NCBI GenBank assembly: GCA_025963635.1
Contig: JAOQAK010000027.1
Coordinates: forward strand, 1 to 35,212
DNA from: Ferruginibacter sp.
GTDB taxonomy: Bacteria > Bacteroidota > Bacteroidia > Chitinophagales > Chitinophagaceae
Direction: 5' to 3'
Length of the DNA: 35,212 bases
How positions within the stretch are numbered: the stretch's first letter is position 1; every line of letters begins with the position of its first letter. Under the pieces are notes generated by a model. It saw only the letters and a list, made by a program, of their open reading frames with translations, made no database searches and had not been told where the DNA came from. Shown here piece by piece: positions 17,061 to 25,498 of the stretch. The translations under genes were made by a program, and so were the position numbers.

Positions 17061-18200
17061 ATGAATAAGTTACTCTTTCTTGCGCTGGTATCACTGGCAA
17101 CAGGTTGCAAAGAAAAATACATTTCACCCGCTCCGCTGGTGACAACAGGGTACCTTGTTGTAGAGGGAGTAATTAATAATGGAGGCGGTGTAACCAATCT
17201 TAAATTATCGAGAACGACGGACTTAAAAAATAATTCAAATATTACAGAAAGAGCGGCTATTGTTAAATTGGAGAGCAGCAGCAATGGTGTTTTGCAACTA
17301 AAAGAAAACTTCGCCGGAAACTATTCCATTGATAATCTTCAGCTGGATACTTCTTTGAAATACCGCCTCAATATCATCACCGGCAATAATGAGCAATACC
17401 TTTCAGATTTTGTAAAGATCAGGAATAATCCGCCGATCGACAGTATCAGTTGGACCCGTCAAAATAAGGGTGTTGAGATATTTGTTAATACCCACGACCC
17501 TCAGAATAACTCACTTTATTACCAATGGCAGTACGATGAAACATGGGAATTTCATTCAGCATATTTCGCCACGCTAAAATATATTATACAAGCAAATACG
17601 GGGATAAAACTAGGTGTAACAGCCAGGCTGCCGACCGATCCGGAGATGTATGTCTGCTACCAGTCTAATTCTTCCACTTCATTGCTCTTAGGGTCTTCAG
17701 TAAAGCTCAGCCAGGATATCATTCATTTGCCGGTAACGCTTGTTCCGAATGCGTCGTGGAAATTAAGTGTTCTATATTCCGTTTTTGTAAAGCAATATAC
17801 CTGGAGCAGGGAAGGGTACGATTTTTTGGAAAGAATGAAGAAAAACACCGAATCGGTGGGATCTGTTTTTGATGCCCAGCCTTCCGAATTAAACGGCAAT
17901 ATCCATTGTATTTCCAATCCGGCCCTGCCGGTTATTGGGTTTTTTAATATTTGTACGGTTCGGGAAAAAAGGATCTTTATAAAAAACAGTGAATTGCCTT
18001 TGTGGGGATTCAGTGAGGGTTGTACCACCGAGGTCATCGAAAACAACAGGGACAGTATTTTAAAAAAAGCCAGTGGTTTACTGCCAGTGGATGTTGCCAA
18101 GGGAGATCCTTTTTTGATCATCTCCTTTAACGCAGCGCCTCCTAGCTGCGTTGATTGTACGCTACGTGGTACCAATGTTAAACCTTTCTTTTGGCCATAG
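17061..18200 (+). CDS. DUF4249 family lipoprotein
   Basis: A 379-residue protein of the DUF4249 family, which is almost restricted to Bacteroidota and regularly sits next to TonB-dependent receptors. The N-terminus (MNKLLFLALVSLATGCKEKY) is a lipoprotein-like signal with Cys at position 16. The family's early beta-sandwich region is visible (TGYLVVEGVINNGGGVTNLK, followed by a strand with TERAAIVKLES). The middle and C-terminal parts carry the typical conserved cysteines and aromatics (IHCISNPALPVIGFFNICTV, later CVDCTLRGTN). A likely role is surface or periplasmic substrate handling for the receptor encoded immediately upstream, inferred from conserved gene order. Its end overlaps the maximal open frame of the next gene, consistent with cotranscription. 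Confidence 0.88.
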   Translation: MNKLLFLALVSLATGCKEKYISPAPLVTTGYLVVEGVINNGGGVTNLKLSRTTDLKNNSNITERAAIVKLESSSNGVLQLKENFAGNYSIDNLQLDTSLKYRLNIITGNNEQYLSDFVKIRNNPPIDSISWTRQNKGVEIFVNTHDPQNNSLYYQWQYDETWEFHSAYFATLKYIIQANTGIKLGVTARLPTDPEMYVCYQSNSSTSLLLGSSVKLSQDIIHLPVTLVPNASWKLSVLYSVFVKQYTWSREGYDFLERMKKNTESVGSVFDAQPSELNGNIHCISNPALPVIGFFNICTVREKRIFIKNSELPLWGFSEGCTTEVIENNRDSILKKASGLLPVDVAKGDPFLIISFNAAPPSCVDCTLRGTNVKPFFWP

Positions 18201-18262
18201 GGCCAGCAACGAACATGCTCCAAAAAAAATTAGTTATTCACCCGGCATTCAAGTCTTCCACA

Positions 18263-20650
18263 ATGCAAAAAAATTTTAAGTGTATATCAACAGCAATTGT
18301 TTGCCTGCTAATAATCCAGGCACGTGCACAGGCGCCGCTAATGGAAATTGAGAACCAATTTGATCATCACCGGCAAAATAATTTACAGGAAAAAATTTAC
18401 GTACACACAGATAAAAATAATTATGTGCCGGGCGAAATATGCTGGTTTAAAATTTATAATGTAGACGCCTATTTCAATAAACCGATCAACCTCGGCAAGG
18501 TGGCTTATGTTGAGGTACTGGATAAAAATAACAAAGCGGTGCTCCAGGCAAAAATTGCTTTGGAAAAAGGTTTTGGAGACGGATCATTGTACCTGCCAGC
18601 TACCCTGGTTTCCGGCAATTACCTGATGAGAGCTTACACCAACTGGATGAAAAACTTTGGTCCCGGGTATTTTTTTGAAAAGAAGTTGCAAATCATCAAT
18701 GTTCAAAAAGAGCAGCCTCAAAACGTTGTCGCACAAAAACCCGCGTATGATATTGCCTTCTTTCCGGAAGGTGGCAACCTGGTGAACGGAATTCAAAGCA
18801 GGGTGGGTTGCAAGGTTGTTAACAATTTAGGCAAAGGCGTAAATTTTGAAGGGATATTATTGAATGATAAAGGGGATTCACTCGCCATATTTCGTCCGCT
18901 CGTGTTCGGTATGGGCAGTTTTTCGTTTACCCCTTTGGCAGGTTTGGCATACAGGGCGCTGATCAAATTGCCCGGCGGGGAACAACAGTTAAAAGAATTG
19001 CCGGCTGCTTACAATGACGGCTATATCATGCAACTGGAAAGAACAGGCCAGGAGCAAATAAAAGTTACCGTGCAAACATCTGCAAGAAATGCCGCCAATA
19101 CTTCTGCGGTCTATCTTTTTGTACACACCCGCAATGTAATAAAAGCAGTGGTGAGCAATACCTTGCAAAATGGCCAGGCGGTGTTCACGTTACCGGCTAC
19201 AAAGCCCGGTGATGGTATTTCTCATTTCACCATTTTTAATGAAGCCCGCCGTCCTGTTTGCGAACGGCTGTATTTCAAAAAACCGGTTAGCACATTACAA
19301 ATAACTGCAAAGGCCGATCAGCCGAATTATACTTCCCGTAAAAAAATAAATATTGACATTGCCGCTGTCACCGAAGCAGGAAAATCCGTTGCAGCAAATT
19401 TGTCGATGGCCGTATACCGGCTCGATTCGCTCAATGGCATTGATGGACAGGATATCACCAATTACCTGCTGATGAGTGCCGATCTGCAGGGAAACATTGA
19501 GTCGCCCGGTTATTATTTCAATCAAAACAATTCTTTTGCAGATGCCGCTGCCGATAATCTGATGCTCACACAAGGCTGGCGCAGGTTTGTTTGGGACGAT
19601 ATTTTGACCAATAAAAAACCGGCGTTCCAGTTCGTACCTGAAGTCAACGGGCACATCGTTAATGGTAAAATAACGGCGCTTCAGCCTGGTCTTCCTTTAA
19701 AGGAGATACCTGCTTATCTTTCAGTGCCTGGAATACGAACACAGTTTCAAACCGCTGGATCGGATGCGTCGGGAAAAGTAAAGTTTGAGATGAAAAATTT
19801 TTATAGCGATGGTGATATTATCGCCCAAACAAACAACGAAAAAGATAGCGGATACAGGCTTGAACTAGCCCCCCCGTTTTTCCCTGCTTATTCGAATAAC
19901 ATTTTGCCTCCGTTCGATTTAAAAGGGCATGATGAAGCGTTGTTAAAAATGTACATTGCTTCACAGGTGCGAAATGCCTATTTGTATAACCAGCTCAATC
20001 ATTCAACTTTACCTGCATTAGACACATCGGCTTTTTATTTGAAGCCGGATGTGATTTACCTGCTGGATAATTATGTACGTTTTACCACATTGGAAGAAGT
20101 GCTGCGGGAGTATGTGCTCGAAGTAAATGTAAGACTGCATGGTGGTAAGTTTCACTTACCTGTACTGGATGCTTTCAATCGGGGGCCCTTTGCTTCCGGC
20201 CCGCTTATATTACTGGATGGAGTGCCGATGTTCGATTTTAATAAATTGATGAAGTATGATCCTTTGAAGATCAGGAAGCTGGAGGTGGTTACCAAAACTT
20301 ATTTCCTGGGAACCAACTCATTTGATGGCATTGTAAACCTCATCACTTACAAAGGAAATCTCGAAGGTTTTGAGATTGATCCCAGGGCTACTATCGTGGA
20401 TTATGAAGGGCTGCAATTGCAGAGAGATTTTTATTCGCCTGTTTACGAAACGCCGCAACAAATACAAAGCCGTATCCCCGATTACAGAACTCTTTTGTAT
20501 TGGGCACCGAACCTAATTACCAATAAAGAAGGCAAGGTGCAAACAGGCTTTTATAGTGCCGACCTTCCCGGCAGGTACGCCATTGTAACACAAGGTTTAA
20601 CAGAAGATGGCAGAACAGGGACCACTGTGGCTGGTTTTGAAGTAAAATAA
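18263..20650 (+). CDS. Exported MG2-like/TonB-plug-domain protein
   Basis: A 795-residue protein with a signal peptide from the ATG at 18263 (MQKNFKCISTAIVCLLIIQA ending ARAQ). Upstream in-frame ATGs at 18191 and 18215 would put extra residues before the signal. The N-terminal half resembles the MG2 macroglobulin-type beta-sandwich of large Bacteroidota exported proteins (KIYVHTDKNNYVPGEICWFK, GDGSLYLPATLVSGNYLMRA). Near residues 636-700 a plug-like segment appears (GPLILLDGVPMFDFNKLMKY, FDGIVNLITYKG), without any following barrel. Such proteins usually accompany receptor/DUF4249 pairs and are thought to act at the outer membrane; the exact function is unknown. It is the last gene of the operon. 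A weak hairpin (CGCTAAGAAGCG) lies just after the stop, without a strong T-tract. Confidence 0.85.
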   Translation: MQKNFKCISTAIVCLLIIQARAQAPLMEIENQFDHHRQNNLQEKIYVHTDKNNYVPGEICWFKIYNVDAYFNKPINLGKVAYVEVLDKNNKAVLQAKIALEKGFGDGSLYLPATLVSGNYLMRAYTNWMKNFGPGYFFEKKLQIINVQKEQPQNVVAQKPAYDIAFFPEGGNLVNGIQSRVGCKVVNNLGKGVNFEGILLNDKGDSLAIFRPLVFGMGSFSFTPLAGLAYRALIKLPGGEQQLKELPAAYNDGYIMQLERTGQEQIKVTVQTSARNAANTSAVYLFVHTRNVIKAVVSNTLQNGQAVFTLPATKPGDGISHFTIFNEARRPVCERLYFKKPVSTLQITAKADQPNYTSRKKINIDIAAVTEAGKSVAANLSMAVYRLDSLNGIDGQDITNYLLMSADLQGNIESPGYYFNQNNSFADAAADNLMLTQGWRRFVWDDILTNKKPAFQFVPEVNGHIVNGKITALQPGLPLKEIPAYLSVPGIRTQFQTAGSDASGKVKFEMKNFYSDGDIIAQTNNEKDSGYRLELAPPFFPAYSNNILPPFDLKGHDEALLKMYIASQVRNAYLYNQLNHSTLPALDTSAFYLKPDVIYLLDNYVRFTTLEEVLREYVLEVNVRLHGGKFHLPVLDAFNRGPFASGPLILLDGVPMFDFNKLMKYDPLKIRKLEVVTKTYFLGTNSFDGIVNLITYKGNLEGFEIDPRATIVDYEGLQLQRDFYSPVYETPQQIQSRIPDYRTLLYWAPNLITNKEGKVQTGFYSADLPGRYAIVTQGLTEDGRTGTTVAGFEVK

Positions 20651-20869
20651 TTACATCGCTAAGAAGCGGTTTAAAAAACAGTTGAGGCACTTACCATGGA
20701 GATTTTTAAAAACACCAACTATACGCATTGGCACGAATAAAATGAAATTGAACTAAAATCTTCCCGGATATTCGTGCATTCGTGGCTGCAATAAAATCTA
20801 AACAGCTACTAAGTCAAACCAATGCCTTTCCGGCAAGTAACTTTTAAAAGAGAAACACAGAAAAATTAA

Positions 20870-21649
20870 TCATGCTTTTCGCGACTTCTTCCACGTGATG
20901 CGACGGCCTACCAATAATTTAAAAACGAAAGCATCCGTGGCCTTTGTTAGGCCCCAACCCGGTCCAAAGTTTACTTCCCACCGGGGATCCACAAAAAGAT
21001 CGGCCACGGCAAATAGCGCATGACTTTGACTGCCGATTTTTGGTATTTGATTTAACTGACCTAAACTTCCATAGTATTCCAACCCCAATGCAACTTTGTT
21101 AATTGTAACGGTGCTTTTAATATTGGGTTCAAAAGAAGGTGTATGGTCGTTGCTGCCCCTTACCCCAATACCAAAAGTGGGATTAAAAGCGATGTAAAAA
21201 TTATTAAATTGTTTGTCGATAATTGGCCTGATCTCAATGCTCCATGTATCAGTGGAATATTGCCTGCGTTGAAAACCGAATTCAGTGGAGAGGCTAACAC
21301 CCACGGGCCATTTCCATTTTTCGGGAACCCGGATTCGGGGCCGCAGATGGGTGCCTATCAAACGGTATCCATAGGGGCTGGTATAATTTGTAAAAAGATA
21401 AAAACCCAGTTCAAAGTTTTCGCCGATGCCGTGGGTAATTTCTACGGTTTCATGTAATGCGTGAAAAGTCGGGCGCAAACCATCTACAATGTTTTTTTCG
21501 CCTTTGAAAGTAAAATTGCTGTGAAGTTCAAAAATAGTACTGCCCTTGGTTTGTGTTGGAGATGCATATACCTGTATTTCATAATTATCCTGGGCAGCAG
21601 CAACGGTGAAACTTAAAAGCAATATAGAAGCAATACAACTTTTAATCAT
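20870..21649 (-). CDS. Probable outer-membrane beta-barrel protein of unknown function
   Basis: I chose the ATG at 21649, which begins a good signal peptide (MIKSCIASILLLSFTVAAAQ) and gives 259 residues; the frame is open five codons further upstream. The mature protein alternates polar and aromatic residues in many short strands (FELGFYLFTNY, RLIGTHLRPRIRVPE, VSLSTEFGFQRRQYS, FYIAFNPTFGIGV, ALGLEYYGSLGQL). It ends in strands typical of 8-12-stranded outer-membrane barrels, although the extreme C-terminus is basic (RRITWKKSRKA) rather than aromatic. I do not recognise a named family. It is flanked by spacers of about 170-220 bp, so it is probably its own transcription unit. Confidence 0.7.
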   Translation of the reverse strand: MIKSCIASILLLSFTVAAAQDNYEIQVYASPTQTKGSTIFELHSNFTFKGEKNIVDGLRPTFHALHETVEITHGIGENFELGFYLFTNYTSPYGYRLIGTHLRPRIRVPEKWKWPVGVSLSTEFGFQRRQYSTDTWSIEIRPIIDKQFNNFYIAFNPTFGIGVRGSNDHTPSFEPNIKSTVTINKVALGLEYYGSLGQLNQIPKIGSQSHALFAVADLFVDPRWEVNFGPGWGLTKATDAFVFKLLVGRRITWKKSRKA

Positions 21650-21821
21650 TCCACAAAATAACAATCAAATCTTTAAAACGATAATTTGGACTGCTGTTTT
21701 ATGTATTTAATATTCGATGCCGGGTTTGCACGCATGGGCAGAATCAATAATGCTACAGGAGACTATAAGGTCGATCGTTTTAATGAATTAAGTTTTCTAT
21801 AAAGAATAACAGCGAAAGACA

Positions 21822-22496
21822 TTAAGCAACATCTTTAGCCAAAACAATAATGTCTTTTCCATCAATAATGTTCTTTTTATATCCCTTAACGACTACATTG
21901 ATCATGGCCAGGCCCAATTCCTGTAGCGTACAAAACCCATTTGGATAGAGCGCCCGGCCGAGGGGAAACAACCAGTCAACATATTTGTAAAAAGACAGGG
22001 TATTCTTCAACCCTTTGGTGGGTTTAATAAAACCTGGGCGAAAATTATATACCTGTTTAAACGGCAACTTCGCAAGATCGTTTTCTGTTTTTCCTTTTAC
22101 TCTTGCCCACATCGAACGGCCTTTTTCGCTGCTGTCGGTACCGGCACCTGAAATATAACAGAAGCTCATGCCAGGGTTAACTTCGCTAAGGACTTCCGCA
22201 ACATGCATGGTAAGGGTATAGGTCATTTTATAATACACATCCTCTTTCACGCCCACTGATGAAATACCCAGGCAAAAGAAGCATGCATCATAACCCGGCA
22301 GTTGATTCTTTATCGGCGAAAAGTCAAAGAAATCAGTATGTATAATTTCCTTCAGCTTTGGATGCTGAACGTCACAGGGTTTTCTGTTGATCACCAATAC
22401 AGCTTCTACCTGCGGATGCTGTAAACATTCATGCAATACGCCTTCGCCTACCATCCCGGTAGCACCCGTGATGATGGCCCTTATTTTTGCACTCAT
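21822..22496 (-). CDS. NAD(P)-binding atypical SDR, TIP30/HTATIP2-like
   Basis: A 224-residue Rossmann-fold protein. The dinucleotide-binding motif GATGMVG is at residues 11-17, followed by LHECLQHPQVEAVLVINRKP. The conserved segment DACFFCLGISSVGVKEDVYY and the later FCYISGAGTDSSEKGRSMWA with VKGKTENDLAKLPFKQVYNF belong to the atypical short-chain dehydrogenase group that includes HTATIP2/TIP30-like proteins. The substrate is unknown. It is cytosolic, without signal or membrane segments. The spacing to neighbours (142-172 bp) argues for an independent gene; a terminator of the upstream minus-strand ice-binding gene lies in the gap at 22578-22610. Confidence 0.82.
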   Translation of the reverse strand: MSAKIRAIITGATGMVGEGVLHECLQHPQVEAVLVINRKPCDVQHPKLKEIIHTDFFDFSPIKNQLPGYDACFFCLGISSVGVKEDVYYKMTYTLTMHVAEVLSEVNPGMSFCYISGAGTDSSEKGRSMWARVKGKTENDLAKLPFKQVYNFRPGFIKPTKGLKNTLSFYKYVDWLFPLGRALYPNGFCTLQELGLAMINVVVKGYKKNIIDGKDIIVLAKDVA

Positions 22497-22577
22497 ATCA
22501 ATTATTATTAAATTTTCGAAATATCCTGGCCCTATTACTTATTGCTAAACGAATGTACAAAACCCGCCATCATAACT

Positions 22578-22610
22578 AAAAGAAAAAGAGGTTACCTTTC
22601 GGAAACCTCT
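22578..22610 (-). terminator. Intrinsic terminator of the ice-binding protein gene
   Basis: On the minus strand, AGAGGTTTCC and GGTAACCTCT pair around a GAAA tetraloop with a single T-T mismatch (22587-22610), followed by TTTTTCTTTT. It lies about 29 bp past the stop of the DUF3494 gene. It is one of the clearest Rho-independent terminators in the window. Confidence 0.8.
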
Positions 22611-22638
22611 TTGACTGGTTATTCAAATCCTCCTGATT

Positions 22639-23439
22639 TTATTGAGGCCTGGTAACCGCATTCATTTGAAGCGTTACAGCTGTTTGAGCAAGCAACCTTC
22701 CGTTGATGGATGCGCCGGTTAACAAATTGATACCGGTTTGTCCTAAAATAATTCCCTCAAAATGAGTGGTTGTACCAAGTGTAACAGCGCCTGCTGCCTG
22801 CCAGAAAATATTCTTTGCCTGGGCACCACCGCTCAATGTAATCCTCACTGCAGAACTCAATTTAAGTGTACCGGCAACCTGGAATATCCAAACATCATCC
22901 GGACCGCCGGAGATAGTAATATCAGTAGGAATATTCAAGGCGGTTGTCCATTTGTAAAGGCCGGGAGTAAGCGTTTTGCCGCCAATAGTTCCGGCACCTA
23001 AGTTGAGATAATCAGGGTCAACTCGCCCTGCTGCATCCGTGTATGCTGTTTGCATATCGCCAATAGCTGTGGTTAGCCTGGTAGGGTTAATAACAGTACA
23101 TGGAAGCGGACCTGCGGCATTTACAGAATAGATCGTCCCAGTAACTTCCGTACAGGTAAGCAGAATCGCTGCGCCCGTAATAGGACTTGCCCCAACATCT
23201 CCGGTGACAGCCGATTTGTAAACGTCCGTAATGCCCGATTTGGAAAGGATTGCAAAGTTACCAGCGACCCCAAGATTTACTACTGCCCGTGGTTGAACCA
23301 AACTTAGTGAAGTCGATAAACTGGTGGATGATAATTTTTCAGCAGATGATAAAGTAGCAGGGGTTTCTTTTTTGCAACCGCCTGTTAATACCACCAATAA
23401 AGCTGCTATTACTGGTAATGAGAATTGTTTAAGATGCAT
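22639..23439 (-). CDS. Ice-binding family protein (DUF3494), lipoprotein-like
   Basis: A 266-residue exported protein starting at the ATG at 23439 (MHLKQFSLPVIAALLVVLTG then GC, a lipoprotein-like signal); the frame is open 16 codons further upstream but that extension would bury the signal. After a Ser/Thr-rich linker comes the DUF3494 ice-binding domain. It opens with NLGVAGNFAILSKSGITDVY and AVTGDVGASPITGAAILLTC. It continues through GTIYSVNAAGPLPCTVINP, the helix TAYTDAAGR and the solenoid strands (TLTPGLYKWTTALNIPTDIT, VWIFQVAGTL, AKNIFWQAAGAVTL, HFEGIILGQTGINLLTGAS). It ends GRLLAQTAVTL as the family does. The domain forms a discontinuous beta-solenoid; many members bind ice, others probably act as adhesins. 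It is monocistronic with its own terminator. Confidence 0.93.
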   Translation of the reverse strand: MHLKQFSLPVIAALLVVLTGGCKKETPATLSSAEKLSSTSLSTSLSLVQPRAVVNLGVAGNFAILSKSGITDVYKSAVTGDVGASPITGAAILLTCTEVTGTIYSVNAAGPLPCTVINPTRLTTAIGDMQTAYTDAAGRVDPDYLNLGAGTIGGKTLTPGLYKWTTALNIPTDITISGGPDDVWIFQVAGTLKLSSAVRITLSGGAQAKNIFWQAAGAVTLGTTTHFEGIILGQTGINLLTGASINGRLLAQTAVTLQMNAVTRPQ

Positions 23440-24159
23440 AATATTGATTTTAGTAGAAGGTGACTTAAGGAATTTGTTCGGGTACATACATTAATCAACT
23501 GTTAGGTTGGTAAAACGATTGCACGGACGGTAAAAACATTTTAAAAGAAAGCAGGCCGAAACAACCTAGTGTGGCACAGGTTTGTCGATGACGGGTTGAT
23601 GAGCCGTGGTTTACAAAACCGATGTGCTTGCGGTTAGTGCACAAAAAATATGTGTGTTATTCTGAATGTAGAAAAAGATGAGCCCGGTTTATGTTGGCTG
23701 CGGAGTAAGGATGATGGAAATTTTTACTAGTTATGTAGATCCATATTCGCTGCTTCGTTTATTCTTCTGCGTTACAAACACCATTCAATTTTTACTCTTT
23801 TAACGCTTGCTAATTTTGCTGGTTTGCCATGTGCGATATAATAATTCACAAACTTACCATAACCGTGCCACAGTTCATCTGGAAGGCAGGCTGGTTCTAA
23901 ATCATACTTTTTATTCCATAACAGGCTGTTCGTTATAGTGAGCCCCGTATTTTTATGACAACGGTCATAAAACCTTCGTTGGCTACAGTTTAAATAATTA
24001 AGATTATGAATGGCCCTATGCTTTTTTATTGACCTCGTATAGTTTGCGCCCGGCAAACATGAACAGGAGTTGTACGCATTCTTTTATGCGGCGGCATGGA
24101 AAGCAGGCAGGTGTTTTAATAAAAAGAAAATTTCTTTTTAAGTTGCGGGCGCTGGGTTA
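23440..24159. other. 720-bp region without a recognisable gene
   Basis: Between the ice-binding gene and the anti-sigma gene I see no supported gene. A minus-strand frame of 94 codons (23772-24056, TTG start) has no signal peptide or family resemblance; its C-terminal half (LWHGYGKFVNYYIAHGKP) is the only part that looks protein-like, so it could be the tail of a decayed gene. Close to the anti-sigma stop, AAAAAGAAA-A-TTTCTTTTT (24121-24139) forms an A+T-only dyad. Composition is similar to other spacers. No tRNA or repeat array was found. Confidence 0.4.
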
Positions 24160-24681
24160 TTAAGTATGCTGTTGTTTGAGAGCTTTTTTTCTATTTAAAA
24201 ATCTATCTAAGAACATCAATCCCAACACCACGTCGATCATTAAAAAAACATGCATCGCCTGTGGTGTAAAATATTTCCGGGGATCCGGTTTGAATAATTC
24301 AATAAATGAACTACTACTACTTGACGGAGCAGACCAGTTCACCTGTGCAAAACTATATATCAATAAACCTGCAATAAGCAACATAAAAAAAAATGCAATA
24401 CTAAAAATGATTTTGGCATTGATGTAATTTTTTGTAGCCGGGGCAACAGGCAAATCTTTTATTTGCTCCATAATATTTTTAGTAAACCGCATAGAAGGTT
24501 CTTCCATTGACAACTCATCTTTCATCAAAATATCCAATTGCAGTAGTCGTTTGTAATGGCTATTCCAGGCTTCATCCTCCTGCAATAAATTTTTTACCCG
24601 CAACAATTCCTTGTCACTAAGATTGCCATCGATATAGTTCCACAAATCTGTTGCTATGTTTTTGTCTTCACTCATTATCAT
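24160..24681 (-). CDS. Membrane anti-sigma-like protein partnered with the upstream ECF sigma factor
   Basis: A 173-residue protein. The first ~75 residues are cytoplasmic and helical (LWNYIDGNLSDKELLRVKNL, HYKRLLQLDILMKDEL), resembling the N-terminal part of anti-sigma factors but lacking the zinc-binding His-x3-Cys-x2-Cys motif. A transmembrane helix follows (IIFSIAFFFMLLIAGLLIYS), then a linker with six consecutive Ser, and a second hydrophobic helix (AMHVFLMIDVVLGLMFL) before a basic tail. It is encoded 84 bp downstream of an ECF sigma gene on the same strand, the standard arrangement for a sigma/anti-sigma pair. A second start at 24675 would remove two residues. The role is inferred from topology and context. 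Confidence 0.7.
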   Translation of the reverse strand: MIMSEDKNIATDLWNYIDGNLSDKELLRVKNLLQEDEAWNSHYKRLLQLDILMKDELSMEEPSMRFTKNIMEQIKDLPVAPATKNYINAKIIFSIAFFFMLLIAGLLIYSFAQVNWSAPSSSSSSFIELFKPDPRKYFTPQAMHVFLMIDVVLGLMFLDRFLNRKKALKQQHT

Positions 24682-24765
24682 TGTTTTTATGGTCCAGAAC
24701 TAATATTAAATTTTGCCTGAATGAAAACCAAAACGTTACTTTTCAAACCTGGTAAATAACTAGCG

Positions 24766-25350
24766 CTATTGCCTGATCTCCTTCAGCTCACCTGAAAAAT
24801 GTTTTTCTAGTTTTTCTTTAAGCCTTTGCCTTGCCCTGAACAGCTTCACTTTTGCAGTATTTGGTGTGATGCCCATCACCTGCCCAATTTCCTCCAGGCT
24901 TTGATCACCTTTATAAAATAAAGTAATGATAGTTGCATCGTCTGCATTTAATAAGCCGATGCTATGGTTCATCATTGCAGCGATGGGTTCTGCCATCTGC
25001 CCATCACCGCTCATACCCTGCCCATTGCTATTTACAAAGTTAAAAGTTGTTTCATCACTCAACGAATGGATTACAGTTTTCCTTTTCCTCAAAAATGAGC
25101 GGCAGGTATTTGCAGCGATTGTATAAAGCCAGGTGCTGAATTTTGACTGGTGACGGAAATCAGCCAAAGACCGATACGCCTTTACAAAAACATCCTGTGC
25201 TAGTTCTTCTGCATCCTCCCTGTTGTCAGTATACCGCAAAGCAATCGTAAAAACAAAATGACGATATCCTTTCACCAAACCGGCAAAGGCCTGCTGATCA
25301 CCTTTCAGTACCCTGCAGATGATCTCATTATCTTCTGTTGCGTTATGCAT
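24766..25350 (-). CDS. ECF-family RNA polymerase sigma factor
   Basis: A 194-residue sigma-70-type ECF factor. I use the ATG at 25350 (MHNATEDNEIICRVLKGDQQ), where homologues begin; the frame is open 44 codons upstream, but that part is not sigma-like and overlaps the divergent promoter region. Region 2 shows AFAGLVKGYRHFVFTIALRY, then EDAEELAQDVFVKAYRSL and FSTWLYTIAANTCRSFLRKR. Region 4 shows DATIITLFYKGDQSLEEIGQ, then TPNTAKVKLFRARQRLKEKL. It would direct transcription of an unknown regulon in response to a signal sensed by the membrane protein encoded downstream. A GAAGGAG stretch lies 14 bp upstream of the ATG, unusual for this genome type and possibly a ribosome-binding site. Confidence 0.92.
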   Translation of the reverse strand: MHNATEDNEIICRVLKGDQQAFAGLVKGYRHFVFTIALRYTDNREDAEELAQDVFVKAYRSLADFRHQSKFSTWLYTIAANTCRSFLRKRKTVIHSLSDETTFNFVNSNGQGMSGDGQMAEPIAAMMNHSIGLLNADDATIITLFYKGDQSLEEIGQVMGITPNTAKVKLFRARQRLKEKLEKHFSGELKEIRQ

Positions 25351-25359
25351 AAACAGTGA

Positions 25360-25462
25360 TATGACTCCTTCAAACAAATAGAGGTTACCATTACAAGGTA
25401 AGTTTTTCAGTATAAAAAATAGGAAGGTGATCTGTAACCATTTTCTTCGGGAAGGAGTCATA
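25360..25462. repeat. 12-bp inverted repeat in the divergent sigma/DUF6249 promoter region
   Basis: TATGACTCCTTC at 25360-25371 and its exact reverse complement GAAGGAGTCATA at 25451-25462 flank a 79-bp spacer. One arm lies just upstream of the sigma gene, the other 36 bp upstream of the DUF6249 ATG. It could be a paired operator for the two divergent genes; this is inferred from symmetry and position only. Confidence 0.35.
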
Positions 25463-25498
25463 CTCACAAATACAGCTTTCAAACTTAAAATAATTATT

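Noticed and set aside
23772..24056. 94-codon minus-strand gene
   Set aside because: It has only a TTG start, no recognisable family and no signal peptide; kept only as a note in the spacer entry.
24926..25126. Plus-strand frame inside the ECF sigma gene
   Set aside because: It is a shadow of the sigma factor's conserved coding sequence on the opposite strand.
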